Positions 34,186 through 43,394 of a stretch of DNA of 64,000 nucleotides are shown piece after piece (position 1 is the stretch's first letter; the number at the start of each line of letters is the position of its first letter). The notes under the pieces are model-generated. The model had not been told where the DNA came from and did not search any database. It saw only the letters and a program-made list of their open reading frames with translations. Source of the stretch: Paenibacillus agilis (lineage in GTDB: Bacteria > Bacillota > Bacilli > Paenibacillales > Paenibacillaceae). The stretch is taken from NCBI RefSeq assembly GCF_007786455.1, contig NZ_VNJK01000001.1, positions 1,386,074 to 1,450,073 of the forward strand, read 5' to 3'. The translations under genes and the position numbers were made by a program.

Positions 34186-35724
34186 ATGACCGCTCAACAC
34201 GACATCGTTCTTGAGCTTAAGGGGCTCACCAAGCGATTTCCGGGAATCGTTGCAAATGACAGCATAGACTTACAGTTGCGCAAAGGTGAAATATTGGCGC
34301 TGCTAGGTGAGAACGGGGCCGGGAAATCGACTCTGATGAATATGGTATTTGGTCTGTATCAGCCAGATGAAGGTGAGATTTGGATAAATGGCCAACCTGT
34401 TTCCATGGATACCCCTAGTAAAGCGATTGAACTCGGCATCGGAATGGTTCACCAGCATTTCAAGCTTGTTCCACCGTTCACGGTTACAGAAAATATCGTA
34501 CTAGGTATGGAAACAAAAAAAGGTCTAGCTCTCGATCTTAAGTCATCTGTACAGCGCATTCAAGAATTATCCGATAGATACAACCTAAATATTAAACCGC
34601 ATGCAGTTGTAGATACGATCTCGGTAGGTATGCAGCAGCGTGTAGAAATTATGAAAATCTTGTACCGTGGTGCGGATATTCTAATTTTCGACGAACCGAC
34701 GGCTGTATTGACGCCACAAGAGATTACGGAATTGCTTGCGATATTGAAAGGCTTGGCGGCAGAAGGCAAATCCATCATCATCATTACGCACAAGCTTAAA
34801 GAGATTATGGAAATCGCAGATCGCTGTACAGTCATTCGCAGAGGTAAAGTCATTGATACGCTGCAAGTAGCTACAGCTTCTCCGGAAGCGCTTGCAGAAC
34901 GCATGGTAGGCCGTAACGTAAGTCTTCATGTAGACAAGGAACCTGCAACGCCAGGTGAACGATTGGTAGAAGTTAAAGATCTACATGTAAAGGATGCAAG
35001 CGGTCAAGATATGCTGCGTGGTGTGAGCTTTGACATTAGAGCAGGTGAGATCGTCGGTATCGCTGGTGTAGACGGTAATGGCCAAAGTGAATTAATAGAA
35101 GCATTAACTGGCATGATGAAGGTGGATTCGGGCTCTATCCGCATGAATGGAGCGGAAATGGCTAACTTGTCGCCACGAGTAGTCAGCGAATCCGGCGTTG
35201 GACATATTCCACAGGATCGCCATAAGCATGGACTTGTACTTGATTTTACAGTCAGCGAAAATTCTGTCTTGAAATCCTATTATAACAGTCCGATGAGCAA
35301 GCTTGGCATATTGCAGGAAAATAATATTAGAAAAGAAGCAGAGCGTTTTATCGAGAGCTACGATATTCGTACCCCAGGCACAGAGGTTCTGGCACGTTCC
35401 CTATCTGGTGGTAATCAGCAAAAAATCATTATCGCACGTGAGATCGAAGCGAATCCGAAATTCCTTATTGCGGCACAGCCAACTCGAGGCTTGGACGTAG
35501 GTGCTATCTCATTTGTGCATAAGCAGTTAATTGCTGAACGCGATGCTGGCAAAGCGGTTCTGCTCGTTTCCTTTGAATTGGATGAGATTTTAGATGTAGC
35601 TGATCGCATTCTCGTTATTTTCAATGGACAAATTGTTGGAGAGACGACTCCTTCGGCGACAAATGAGCAGAAGTTAGGATTAATGATGGCAGGAAAGTTG
35701 GGGGGAGAATCGTCCAATGGCTAA
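34186..35724 (+). CDS. nupO: Nucleoside ABC transporter, double ATPase subunit
   Basis: 512 residues with two ABC domains. Domain 1: Walker A GENGAGKST (about 42-50), Q-loop HQHFKL, signature-like SVGMQQRVEI, Walker B ILIFDEPTAVL. Domain 2: degenerate Walker A GVDGNGQSEL, signature LSGGNQQK and FLIAAQPTRGLD. This is the sugar/nucleoside (RbsA/NupO) subfamily; the second Walker A and B lack key residues as is usual there. AAGGAGG upstream; overlaps the next gene by 8 bases. Confidence 0.94.
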   Translation: MTAQHDIVLELKGLTKRFPGIVANDSIDLQLRKGEILALLGENGAGKSTLMNMVFGLYQPDEGEIWINGQPVSMDTPSKAIELGIGMVHQHFKLVPPFTVTENIVLGMETKKGLALDLKSSVQRIQELSDRYNLNIKPHAVVDTISVGMQQRVEIMKILYRGADILIFDEPTAVLTPQEITELLAILKGLAAEGKSIIIITHKLKEIMEIADRCTVIRRGKVIDTLQVATASPEALAERMVGRNVSLHVDKEPATPGERLVEVKDLHVKDASGQDMLRGVSFDIRAGEIVGIAGVDGNGQSELIEALTGMMKVDSGSIRMNGAEMANLSPRVVSESGVGHIPQDRHKHGLVLDFTVSENSVLKSYYNSPMSKLGILQENNIRKEAERFIESYDIRTPGTEVLARSLSGGNQQKIIIAREIEANPKFLIAAQPTRGLDVGAISFVHKQLIAERDAGKAVLLVSFELDEILDVADRILVIFNGQIVGETTPSATNEQKLGLMMAGKLGGESSNG

Positions 35725-36826
35725 GCTTAAGTCATTCATCAATGTATTTAAACAAGAATCCATTTGGATTTCGATCATTTCCATTTTCCTCGGCTTACTG
35801 ATCGGTGCGATTGTTATGCTAGTTGGGGGCTATGAGCCTATATTGGCTTACCAGTCCATGATCGAGAAAATTGTAGGAAATCCGTATGATATTGGCGAAA
35901 CTATTCGCTCTATTATGCCACTTATACTGACTGGTTTGGCTGTTGCGATTGCTTTCCGCGGTGGAATGTTTAACATCGGGGTAGAGGGACAAATCGTAAT
36001 GGGTTCCATCGGTGCATTATTAGTCGGACATTTCTTAGAGCTTCCGCCTATTCTGCATACATTGTTTGCAATCGTTGTAGGCGCTATATTCGGTGGTCTT
36101 TGGGGGATGCTTGTTGCTTGGTTGAAAACGAGCAGAGGCATTAACGAAGTTGTAACTTGTATCATGTTGAACTGGAGTGCGCTATATATTAGCCATATCG
36201 TCGTTCGTATGTTCATGATGGAAGAAGGTACAGCTCGTTCGAAGTTGATTCAAGATTCAGCAAGCATTGAAATGCCTTTCTTAATTCAATGGTTTGACGG
36301 AGCTCGTATTCACTGGGGATTCATCATCACGATGCTTCTTCTGGTCGGCTATTCCTTCTATATGAATAAGACGAAGTGGGGCTATGAGCTGCGTGCAGTT
36401 GGTTCCAGTAAACATGCTGCACACTATGCTGGTATTTCTGTAAATAAGACGATTCATCGTACATTCTTTATTTCCGGTATGATGGGTGGATTAGTTGGTA
36501 CATTTGAAATCTTAGGTGTGTTCAAATATTTGGCTATCGCGCCAACGACATCAGGGCTAGGCTTTGACGGTATTGCGGTTGCGTTGCTAGGTATGAATAC
36601 AGCAATCGGCATATTGTTGGCTGCTGCATTGTTCGGAGCATTGATGTACGGTTCGCAAGGAATGAGCTTTGGTGCTGATGTACCAGGAGAAGTAATTCGC
36701 ATGGTTGTTAGTATCATCATCTTCTTTGCAGCGGCTCCAGGCATGCTTCGCGTGTTATTCCAACTTCGACGTTCGACTCGTAGGAAGGAGGTGAGCGCTC
36801 GTGGAAATGATAGCGTTTCTCATTAA
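35717..36826 (+). CDS. nupP: Nucleoside ABC transporter permease 1
   Basis: 369 residues with about nine hydrophobic segments; BPD_transp_2 family, with FRGGMFNIGVEGQIVMGS and MNKTKWGYELRAVGSSKHAAHYAGI (conserved GxNxxAAxYAGI-type coupling region). Overlaps the ATPase gene by 8 bases and the second permease gene by 26, so translation is coupled. Confidence 0.93.
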   Translation: MAKLKSFINVFKQESIWISIISIFLGLLIGAIVMLVGGYEPILAYQSMIEKIVGNPYDIGETIRSIMPLILTGLAVAIAFRGGMFNIGVEGQIVMGSIGALLVGHFLELPPILHTLFAIVVGAIFGGLWGMLVAWLKTSRGINEVVTCIMLNWSALYISHIVVRMFMMEEGTARSKLIQDSASIEMPFLIQWFDGARIHWGFIITMLLLVGYSFYMNKTKWGYELRAVGSSKHAAHYAGISVNKTIHRTFFISGMMGGLVGTFEILGVFKYLAIAPTTSGLGFDGIAVALLGMNTAIGILLAAALFGALMYGSQGMSFGADVPGEVIRMVVSIIIFFAAAPGMLRVLFQLRRSTRRKEVSARGNDSVSH

Positions 36827-37754
36827 TGGTACGTTCGTATTCGCGACTGCGCTTATCTTTGCAGCATTGGGTGGTCTCATTACTGAGCGAGCAGGTGTAA
36901 TTAACCTAGGATTAGAAGGCTTCATGGTATCGGGTGCATTTACAGCAGGGGTTGTCACTTATTATGCCGAGCAAGCAGGTATGGCTGGAGCAGCGCCTTG
37001 GATCGGTTTCTTGGCTGCACCAATATTCACCTTGCTATTCGCTCTATTGCATGCTATTGCTTCCGTACGCTTTAAGGCGAATCAAGTAATTAGTGGTATC
37101 GTTGTAAACATGTTGGCAGCGAGCTCTACGTTCTTCTTTGTAAAGCTTTTGTTCGACGGTGCGGCGGAAACACCACTTCTGCAAAACGTATTTAGTAAAG
37201 TGAGCATTCCAGTCTTGTCTGAACTTCCGTTCGTAGGTGTCGCTTTCTTTAGCCTATATCCGGTAACGTATATTGCAATTGCACTAGCTATCATTATTTA
37301 CTTCATAATGTATCGTACACCACTAGGCTTGCGTTTACGTGCGGTTGGTGAGCATCCTGGTTCTGCGGATACTGCAGGCGTTCGAGTAAATCGCTTGCGC
37401 TTCTTGGCAGTATTAGCAGGTGGGATGATCGCATCTCTTGGTGGAGCAACAGTTACATTGACGATGAACAGCAGCTTTACATTCCATACGATTTCTGGTC
37501 AAGGTTTCATTGCCTTGGCAGCTGTAATCTTTGGCCGCTGGCATCCAATTGGAGCCTTTGGTGCTGCCTTGTTCTTCGGTGTAGCACAAGCGGTTAAAGA
37601 CCAAATTCAAGTCATAGAAGCAGCAAAGCATATTCCAAATGAAATATTCTACTTGCTTCCTTATGTGCTTACGCTTGTCGTTCTAATCTTTACATCCAAA
37701 AAATCCAGTTCTCCGGCTGCACTTGGTGTTCCGTATGAGCCTGGTAAACGTTAA
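36801..37754 (+). CDS. nupQ: Nucleoside ABC transporter permease 2
   Basis: 317 residues, about eight hydrophobic segments; same family (ERAGVINLGLEGFMVSGAF; RTPLGLRLRAVGEHPGSADTAG). Start GTG 36801, seven bases after AAGGAGGTGAG; it lies inside the preceding gene. Completes the NupNOPQ-type importer for nucleosides, feeding the phosphorylases in this window. Confidence 0.92.
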   Translation: MEMIAFLINGTFVFATALIFAALGGLITERAGVINLGLEGFMVSGAFTAGVVTYYAEQAGMAGAAPWIGFLAAPIFTLLFALLHAIASVRFKANQVISGIVVNMLAASSTFFFVKLLFDGAAETPLLQNVFSKVSIPVLSELPFVGVAFFSLYPVTYIAIALAIIIYFIMYRTPLGLRLRAVGEHPGSADTAGVRVNRLRFLAVLAGGMIASLGGATVTLTMNSSFTFHTISGQGFIALAAVIFGRWHPIGAFGAALFFGVAQAVKDQIQVIEAAKHIPNEIFYLLPYVLTLVVLIFTSKKSSSPAALGVPYEPGKR

Positions 37755-37774
37755 TAGTTATAACAATTAATAAG

Positions 37775-37814
37775 AGACCTACTGTGAAATTCAATTTCTC
37801 AGTAGGTCTTTTTG
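37775..37814 (+). terminator. Intrinsic terminator of nup operon
   Basis: AGACCTACTG pairs with CAGTAGGTCT with inner GAAAT/ATTTC, then five T. Confidence 0.93.
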
Positions 37815-37942
37815 TATGAAATGATATAACTCCATGGGAAAGTATCACAATTCGTTGTTTCCTCATCTATTCGTTTAAGCGGTTGCTTCATACAATAGTA
37901 GTACAGAAGTCTATAAAGAGAGATGGAAAGGAGAGAATGATT

Positions 37943-38923
37943 ATGTCGCCTACTGACTTGAGCACTTCTAAAGGCTCAGCGCCAGATCCAGGGCTCCAAA
38001 TCAAAGCATCAAAGCAAAGTGGATGGCAGCGCTTTATTAAGCAAATCGATATTCAATTGATGGTACTGCCAGCTCTCTGCTTCGTATTTGTTTTTAGTTA
38101 TATCCCGATGTACGGGGTACTAACTGCTTTCCAGGATTATAGCTTGTTCAAAGGATTTTTTGCTAGTGACTGGGTTGGATTTAAGCATTTCGCAGCTTTC
38201 TTCAAATCTCCTGATTTTGAACGAGTATTACGCAATACGCTCGTCATTAGCTTTTTGAAGTTGCTAATTAGCTTCCCGGCACCAATTCTTCTCGCCTTAA
38301 TGCTTAACGAGGTTGGTAACAAATACTTTAAGAGTCTTGTTCAAACGTTAAGCTACTTGCCGCACTTCTTGTCTTGGGTTATCGTATCGGGCTTCGTTAT
38401 CTCGATGCTATCTGTAGACAACGGCAGCATTAACATCATACTAGAGAAACTAAACTTAATTGAAGAACCATTGAATTTCCTTTCGATGCCGGAATATTTC
38501 TGGTCTATCCTTATTACGACCAACGTTTGGAAGGAAATCGGATTCGCTTCGATTGTATACTTGGCCGCAATTGCAGGTATCGATCCTCACTTGTATGAGG
38601 CAGCAGCGATGGATGGTGCGAGCCGGTTTAAACAAATTTTCCTGATAACGCTTCCATGCATTATGCCTGTAGTAATCATCTTCATGATTCTTGCCATCGG
38701 AAACATTATGAATGCTGGATTTGAAGATATATTACTCCTGAGTAAGGACAAAATCGTTTGGAGCGTATCGGATGTTATAGACACCTACGTACTCAGGGTC
38801 GGTATCGAGAATCACCGTTACTCTTATGCAGCTGCAGTAGGTTTGTTCAAATCAGTAGTCAGTATCATATTACTTACACTTGCTAACGCCATCGCTCGTC
38901 GCAGCGGCAACAGTTTGTGGTAG
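37943..38923 (+). CDS. Sugar ABC transporter permease, LplB/YteP type
   Basis: 326 residues. Six membrane segments after a hydrophilic N-terminus; MalF-like, with the coupling motif EAAAMDGASRFKQIFLITLP. This subfamily imports oligosaccharides released from plant or other polysaccharides. The start is taken as ATG 37943, nine bases after AAGGAG; ATG 37937 is only three bases away. Followed after 15 bases by the second permease. Confidence 0.9.
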   Translation: MSPTDLSTSKGSAPDPGLQIKASKQSGWQRFIKQIDIQLMVLPALCFVFVFSYIPMYGVLTAFQDYSLFKGFFASDWVGFKHFAAFFKSPDFERVLRNTLVISFLKLLISFPAPILLALMLNEVGNKYFKSLVQTLSYLPHFLSWVIVSGFVISMLSVDNGSINIILEKLNLIEEPLNFLSMPEYFWSILITTNVWKEIGFASIVYLAAIAGIDPHLYEAAAMDGASRFKQIFLITLPCIMPVVIIFMILAIGNIMNAGFEDILLLSKDKIVWSVSDVIDTYVLRVGIENHRYSYAAAVGLFKSVVSIILLTLANAIARRSGNSLW

Positions 38924-38938
38924 GAAGGAGGTAGCACG

Positions 38939-39832
38939 ATGAAACTAACATTTGGTGATAAAATGCTTCAGGTTTGGATTTACTCGTTTCTGACCTTGCT
39001 GGCCTTCGTAACGTTCTACCCATTCTGGAATGCCGGTGTTATATCTTTGAATGATGGTAAAGATACGATGCTTGGAGGAATTACCTTCTGGCCTCGAGAG
39101 TTCACACTCGAAAACTATAAAATTGTACTGCAAGATGAACGGATTCTGAATGGTTTTGTTATCTCAGTATCTCGTACAATCATAGGTACGTTTCTAAGTA
39201 TTTTCGCCACATCATTATTAGCGTATGGAATGACAAAGCGTGAATTAATGGGTCGCAAATACTACATGATCATGTGCGTATTCACAATGTACTTTAGCGG
39301 TGGTTTGATCCCGACATACTTGCTTATTCGCGAGTTGGGATTGATGGATACATTCTGGGTTATGATCCTGCCAGGTTTGGTATCAGTGTGGAATATGATT
39401 ATATTCCGTACGTTCTTTGCAGGATTGCCGGCGGGACTTGAAGAGTCGGCGAAAATGGACGGTTGCGGACCTTGGAAAACGTTCTTCTTTATTGTTCTTC
39501 CGTTGTCTGGTCCTGTTATAGCAACATTGTCCTTGTTTACAGCAGTCGCACATTGGAATGAATGGTTTATTCCGAGCATTTATATTAATAATGAAAATCT
39601 ACTGCCTGTTCAGACCATTCTACGTAATACGTTGAATGCAAATATCATGACGGAGCAGATGAGTAAGCTAGATCCACAGGCTGCTGCTCGAATGGCAGGT
39701 GCATCTAATGTAACTACGAAATCGCTATCAATGGCGACAATGATGGTAGCAACATTGCCGATCATCATGGTGTATCCTTTCTTGCAGCGTTTCTTCGTTA
39801 AAGGTGTATTGGTAGGTTCCTTGAAAGAGTAG
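38939..39832 (+). CDS. Sugar ABC transporter permease, LplC/YtcP type
   Basis: 297 residues, six membrane segments; MalG-like with EESAKMDGCGPWKTFFFIVLP and the extended loop typical for YtcP (LNANIMTEQMSKLDPQAAAR). Start after AAGGAGG. Pairs with the upstream permease. No ATPase gene is in the operon; such systems usually borrow a shared MsmX-type ATPase. Confidence 0.92.
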   Translation: MKLTFGDKMLQVWIYSFLTLLAFVTFYPFWNAGVISLNDGKDTMLGGITFWPREFTLENYKIVLQDERILNGFVISVSRTIIGTFLSIFATSLLAYGMTKRELMGRKYYMIMCVFTMYFSGGLIPTYLLIRELGLMDTFWVMILPGLVSVWNMIIFRTFFAGLPAGLEESAKMDGCGPWKTFFFIVLPLSGPVIATLSLFTAVAHWNEWFIPSIYINNENLLPVQTILRNTLNANIMTEQMSKLDPQAAARMAGASNVTTKSLSMATMMVATLPIIMVYPFLQRFFVKGVLVGSLKE

Positions 39833-39919
39833 TCTCTAACTGATGTTGTTTGAAGCATTGCTTTAAACATAGATGATCTTAGTGATCAGCACACGCATAA
39901 TAAGAGAGGGGTTATGTCT

Positions 39920-41578
39920 ATGAAGAACCGTTGGGGTAAGTCATTGTTGCTTCCGCTTATCGCGGTATTTGCAGCAATGTCATTGTTGGCTGGCTGTGGC
40001 GGCGGTGGAACACCTGCTGCAACAACACCAGAGAAAAAAGGTTCTGAAACAACCGCACCAGAAGCATCAACTGCGAAGTATGAGTTTGGTAAAGAACCGC
40101 TTGAAATCGAACTTTATGGTCACTATGACTGGTTCTCCATGCCAGCATGGGGTGGTGACCCTGCTACAAAGTGGATTCAAGACAATATGAAAGTTACGAT
40201 TAAGCCGATTCTTTCAGGTGGTAAAGCAAACCAAAAGCTTAACACATTGATCGCAGGTGGGACGCTTCCTGATGTAATCTGGATGCAGCGTGATGGCGAA
40301 GTTGAACGTTTGCGTCAAAATGGATTGCTTGTTCCATTCGATGATTATTTGGATAAATATCCGAACCTGAAAGAGTGGGCTGGCGAAGATACACTTAACA
40401 TGCTTCGTTCTCCAGACGGCAAATTGTATCAGTTCCCGAACTGGTATACAAAAGAGCCAAATGGTAACGGTGGCTACATGTTGAATATTAAAATGTATAA
40501 AGAGCTTGGTGAGCCTAAAATCGAAACATTGGATGACTTCTATAACTACTTGAAATTAGTTAAAGCGAAGTATCCTAACGTAATTCCATTCGAGCCAGGC
40601 TTAGAGGCACAAGGATTCGATACGCTTTACTCTGCGTTTAAAGAATCTAACCCGCCAACTCACATCTCGATGCGTGCTGTACCTAATGGTGACAAGTTGA
40701 CATCGCTCTTCTTGGATCCAACTTATCGTGAATCGATGCAATTTATTAACAAACTGTATCGCGAAGGCTTGGTAGCAAAAGATGCATTGACGCAAACAGA
40801 AGACCAAGTTAAAGAAAAAGTTATGAATGGTCGAGTAGCTGTTTATTCTTCTGCAGATACGACAAAGTTCGGAAGTATGGGTCATGCGGCATTGACAAAG
40901 AAAGATCCGAATGATGGATACTTCATGATCTGGCCATTTGCTAAAGCTGGAATTCCTAAAGATAAAATTAATCCTGGTCACTACAACTCTTTGGGTTGGA
41001 ACGTAAGCGTAATCACAACTTCCGCAGAGAATCCAGAAGCAGTATTCGCATTCTGGGATTACATGACTGGTCCTGAAGGATTCCGTGTATTGTTCTGGGG
41101 ACCTGAAGGTCTATACTGGGAAGGTGTAGATGCTGACGGAGTACCGAAATTGAAAGATGATTACTTCACAAAAGAAAAAGAACGTCAAGATCTGATGGAT
41201 AAGTTGGTTAACTTCCAATGGGCTGGTAACACGGGATACATCGATCCTGCTAAGTCCAAGTTCGAGCTTCAGCTTCCACCAGAAAAACGTACATGGGAAA
41301 CAAGATGGCAATCCGAAATCACTTGGAAAACTCAATACAACGCTACTGAGTTCCAAAATCTTGATCCATCAAAAGAATCTGATGAAGGTATCGCAAGACA
41401 GGCAGTAGAAGATATCTACTTGGAAGCTCGTTCTCAAGCTTTATACGCGAAGAGCGAGGAAGATGTATTGAAAGTGCTAGACAAAGCTCACGCTGATGCA
41501 GATGCTGTTGGTTACAGCACAGTGCTTGAGTACAAAACAAAAATGTGGCTAGAAAACAAACAAAAACTTGGTAAATAA
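39920..41578 (+). CDS. Extracellular sugar-binding lipoprotein
   Basis: 552 residues. Lipoprotein signal with LLPLIAVFAAMSLLAGC (lipid Cys26), a Gly-rich and Thr/Pro linker, then the large family-1 solute-binding fold typical of LipO/YtcQ partners of LplBC transporters (TLIAGGTLPDVIWMQRDGE). The start is ATG 39920, eight bases after GAGGGG; ATG 39914 is too close. The ligand is unknown; a GH9 and an esterase lie about 10 kb away. Confidence 0.9.
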   Translation: MKNRWGKSLLLPLIAVFAAMSLLAGCGGGGTPAATTPEKKGSETTAPEASTAKYEFGKEPLEIELYGHYDWFSMPAWGGDPATKWIQDNMKVTIKPILSGGKANQKLNTLIAGGTLPDVIWMQRDGEVERLRQNGLLVPFDDYLDKYPNLKEWAGEDTLNMLRSPDGKLYQFPNWYTKEPNGNGGYMLNIKMYKELGEPKIETLDDFYNYLKLVKAKYPNVIPFEPGLEAQGFDTLYSAFKESNPPTHISMRAVPNGDKLTSLFLDPTYRESMQFINKLYREGLVAKDALTQTEDQVKEKVMNGRVAVYSSADTTKFGSMGHAALTKKDPNDGYFMIWPFAKAGIPKDKINPGHYNSLGWNVSVITTSAENPEAVFAFWDYMTGPEGFRVLFWGPEGLYWEGVDADGVPKLKDDYFTKEKERQDLMDKLVNFQWAGNTGYIDPAKSKFELQLPPEKRTWETRWQSEITWKTQYNATEFQNLDPSKESDEGIARQAVEDIYLEARSQALYAKSEEDVLKVLDKAHADADAVGYSTVLEYKTKMWLENKQKLGK

Positions 41579-41594
41579 GAATATGTTATAGAGG

Positions 41595-41636
41595 AGTTAA
41601 GTCTATACACTCGTATAGACTTAACTTTTTTTGTTT
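41595..41636 (+). terminator. Strong intrinsic terminator of sugar ABC operon
   Basis: AGTTAAGTCTATAC pairs perfectly with GTATAGACTTAACT, loop ACTC, then seven T. Confidence 0.95.
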
Positions 41637-41794
41637 TTTATTAAAACAATGGTCGTGTCAAAGAATAGCTCATGTTACAATAGATCCATAAGTTGGAATA
41701 GTGCGTGAACTAATTTTGATATTTACTCATGTGTCCGTTTACAAATTATAAACCGTTTTTACTTGGTATTTATATATTTCGAGGGGGTCCTGAC

Positions 41795-43381
41795 ATGTAC
41801 AAAGTGTTGTTAGCAGATGATGAAGTGCTGGATCTAGAAGGAATGAGACAGTTTATTCCTTGGAATGAGCTGGGGTTGGAAATAGTGGGTGCCGTGAATA
41901 ATGGGTTCTCGGCCTATGAACTCATACAACAACAACCTGTAGATATCCTTGTAACAGATGTACATATGCCGAATATGTCTGGTCTAGAGCTGGCACGACG
42001 CGCATTGGAACATAAACAAGATATGCGTATCATTTTTGTAAGCGGTTACCAAGATTTTCAGTATGTAAAGCAGGCATTATCCATGAATGCTTGTAGTTAC
42101 GTGCTAAAGCCGATGGATGATGAGGAGCTTATCCAGTCTCTAAATAAAGTGACGAAGGAACTTAACGAAGATAGAAGGCGTAAAGAAGCGGAAGAGTCGT
42201 ATGAAGTCATGCGCCCCATGGCCAAAAATGAATTGATGACTCGATTATTAGAGGGGGATTACAAGAGGCTGACTTTGGTTGAATTGGATAAATTGTCGAA
42301 ATCGGTTGGACTGCACAAGCTTCAATGGCCCTTGCAGGTTGCTGTTGTCGAAGTAGATGATGCAAGCACAAGCGGCATATTTGGTACATATTCGTCAGAA
42401 GAGAAACTGCAATGGCAGCAGACATTTAGTCAGGACATGCAAGAAGTCTGTCAAAGCTGCGGCACGATACATAATTGTCAATTATCCAAACAACGGCTTG
42501 CTATTCTGATGACTAGTGAGCATGTAGCAGATTGTATGCATGCAATGGTGAATCATGTTCAGTCGAAATATCCGTTTACATTTACAGTAGGGATAGGTGA
42601 AGCTGTACATGAAGTAGACCAATTAAGTGTTTCTTATCAGCAAGCTATTGAGGCTGTCGAGGGTAAAATGTTCCTTGGAAAAGGAAAAGTCATCCCATAT
42701 ATGGATGTAAAGCGTACGCCTGAGATGGAAGATGCCCGAACGCTCGATATTCGAGTAGATGCGATGTGTCAAGCCATTTCAGAATATGATCTGGTGCGAA
42801 TTCATGATGAGATTGATAATTTATTCCGCTCAGTTGCCAGTATTCGTTCTAAATTTACCGTACATAACCTAGCATTATATCTCGTTATGAAGCTGGATCA
42901 ACATCTACAATCGATGGATGAGGATGTATTTCGCATGCTAGGTATGCAGCTTCATAATCTAGACATCCTCCAGAAGTTCGAAACGACGAGTGATATACGT
43001 TCTTGGCTTGTTCGGCAAGTGTTTTATATCTCGGAATCTTTACAACAAAAGTCTCTTTCTAAAAATAGTCGCTTGATTCGAGAAATTATTAAAGTCATGG
43101 AAGATAATTTGCATGAAAATATTGCGCTTAAAGATATCGCTCTTCAATTTTCCTTCTCCCCTAACTATTTAGGATTCCTCTTTAAGGAGGAAGTAGGAAA
43201 GTCGTTCAGTGAGACGCTGTTTCAATTACGTATGGAAAGGGCGAAAGAGCTACTCAAAGATCCTTCCATGAAAATTTACGAGGTGGCTAATCAAGTAGGT
43301 TATCGATATTTGCCGTATTTCAGTAGACAGTTCAAAGAAACGTACGGTACGACTCCAATGGAGTTCCGTAAGAAGTTATGA
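41795..43381 (+). CDS. YesN-type response regulator (receiver plus AraC domain)
   Basis: 528 residues. Receiver with ADDE, phosphoacceptor Asp55 in VTDVHMPNMSG and Lys in YVLKPMDD; a long central region; C-terminal AraC-type double helix-turn-helix (ENIALKDIALQFSFSPNYLG and VANQVGYRYLPYFSRQFKE). The start is ATG 41795 after GAGGGGG. Partner of the kinase that follows, and the probable activator of the sugar ABC operon directly upstream, as is common in Paenibacillus. Confidence 0.93.
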   Translation: MYKVLLADDEVLDLEGMRQFIPWNELGLEIVGAVNNGFSAYELIQQQPVDILVTDVHMPNMSGLELARRALEHKQDMRIIFVSGYQDFQYVKQALSMNACSYVLKPMDDEELIQSLNKVTKELNEDRRRKEAEESYEVMRPMAKNELMTRLLEGDYKRLTLVELDKLSKSVGLHKLQWPLQVAVVEVDDASTSGIFGTYSSEEKLQWQQTFSQDMQEVCQSCGTIHNCQLSKQRLAILMTSEHVADCMHAMVNHVQSKYPFTFTVGIGEAVHEVDQLSVSYQQAIEAVEGKMFLGKGKVIPYMDVKRTPEMEDARTLDIRVDAMCQAISEYDLVRIHDEIDNLFRSVASIRSKFTVHNLALYLVMKLDQHLQSMDEDVFRMLGMQLHNLDILQKFETTSDIRSWLVRQVFYISESLQQKSLSKNSRLIREIIKVMEDNLHENIALKDIALQFSFSPNYLGFLFKEEVGKSFSETLFQLRMERAKELLKDPSMKIYEVANQVGYRYLPYFSRQFKETYGTTPMEFRKKL

Positions 43382-43394
43382 GGATGTGGAGAGG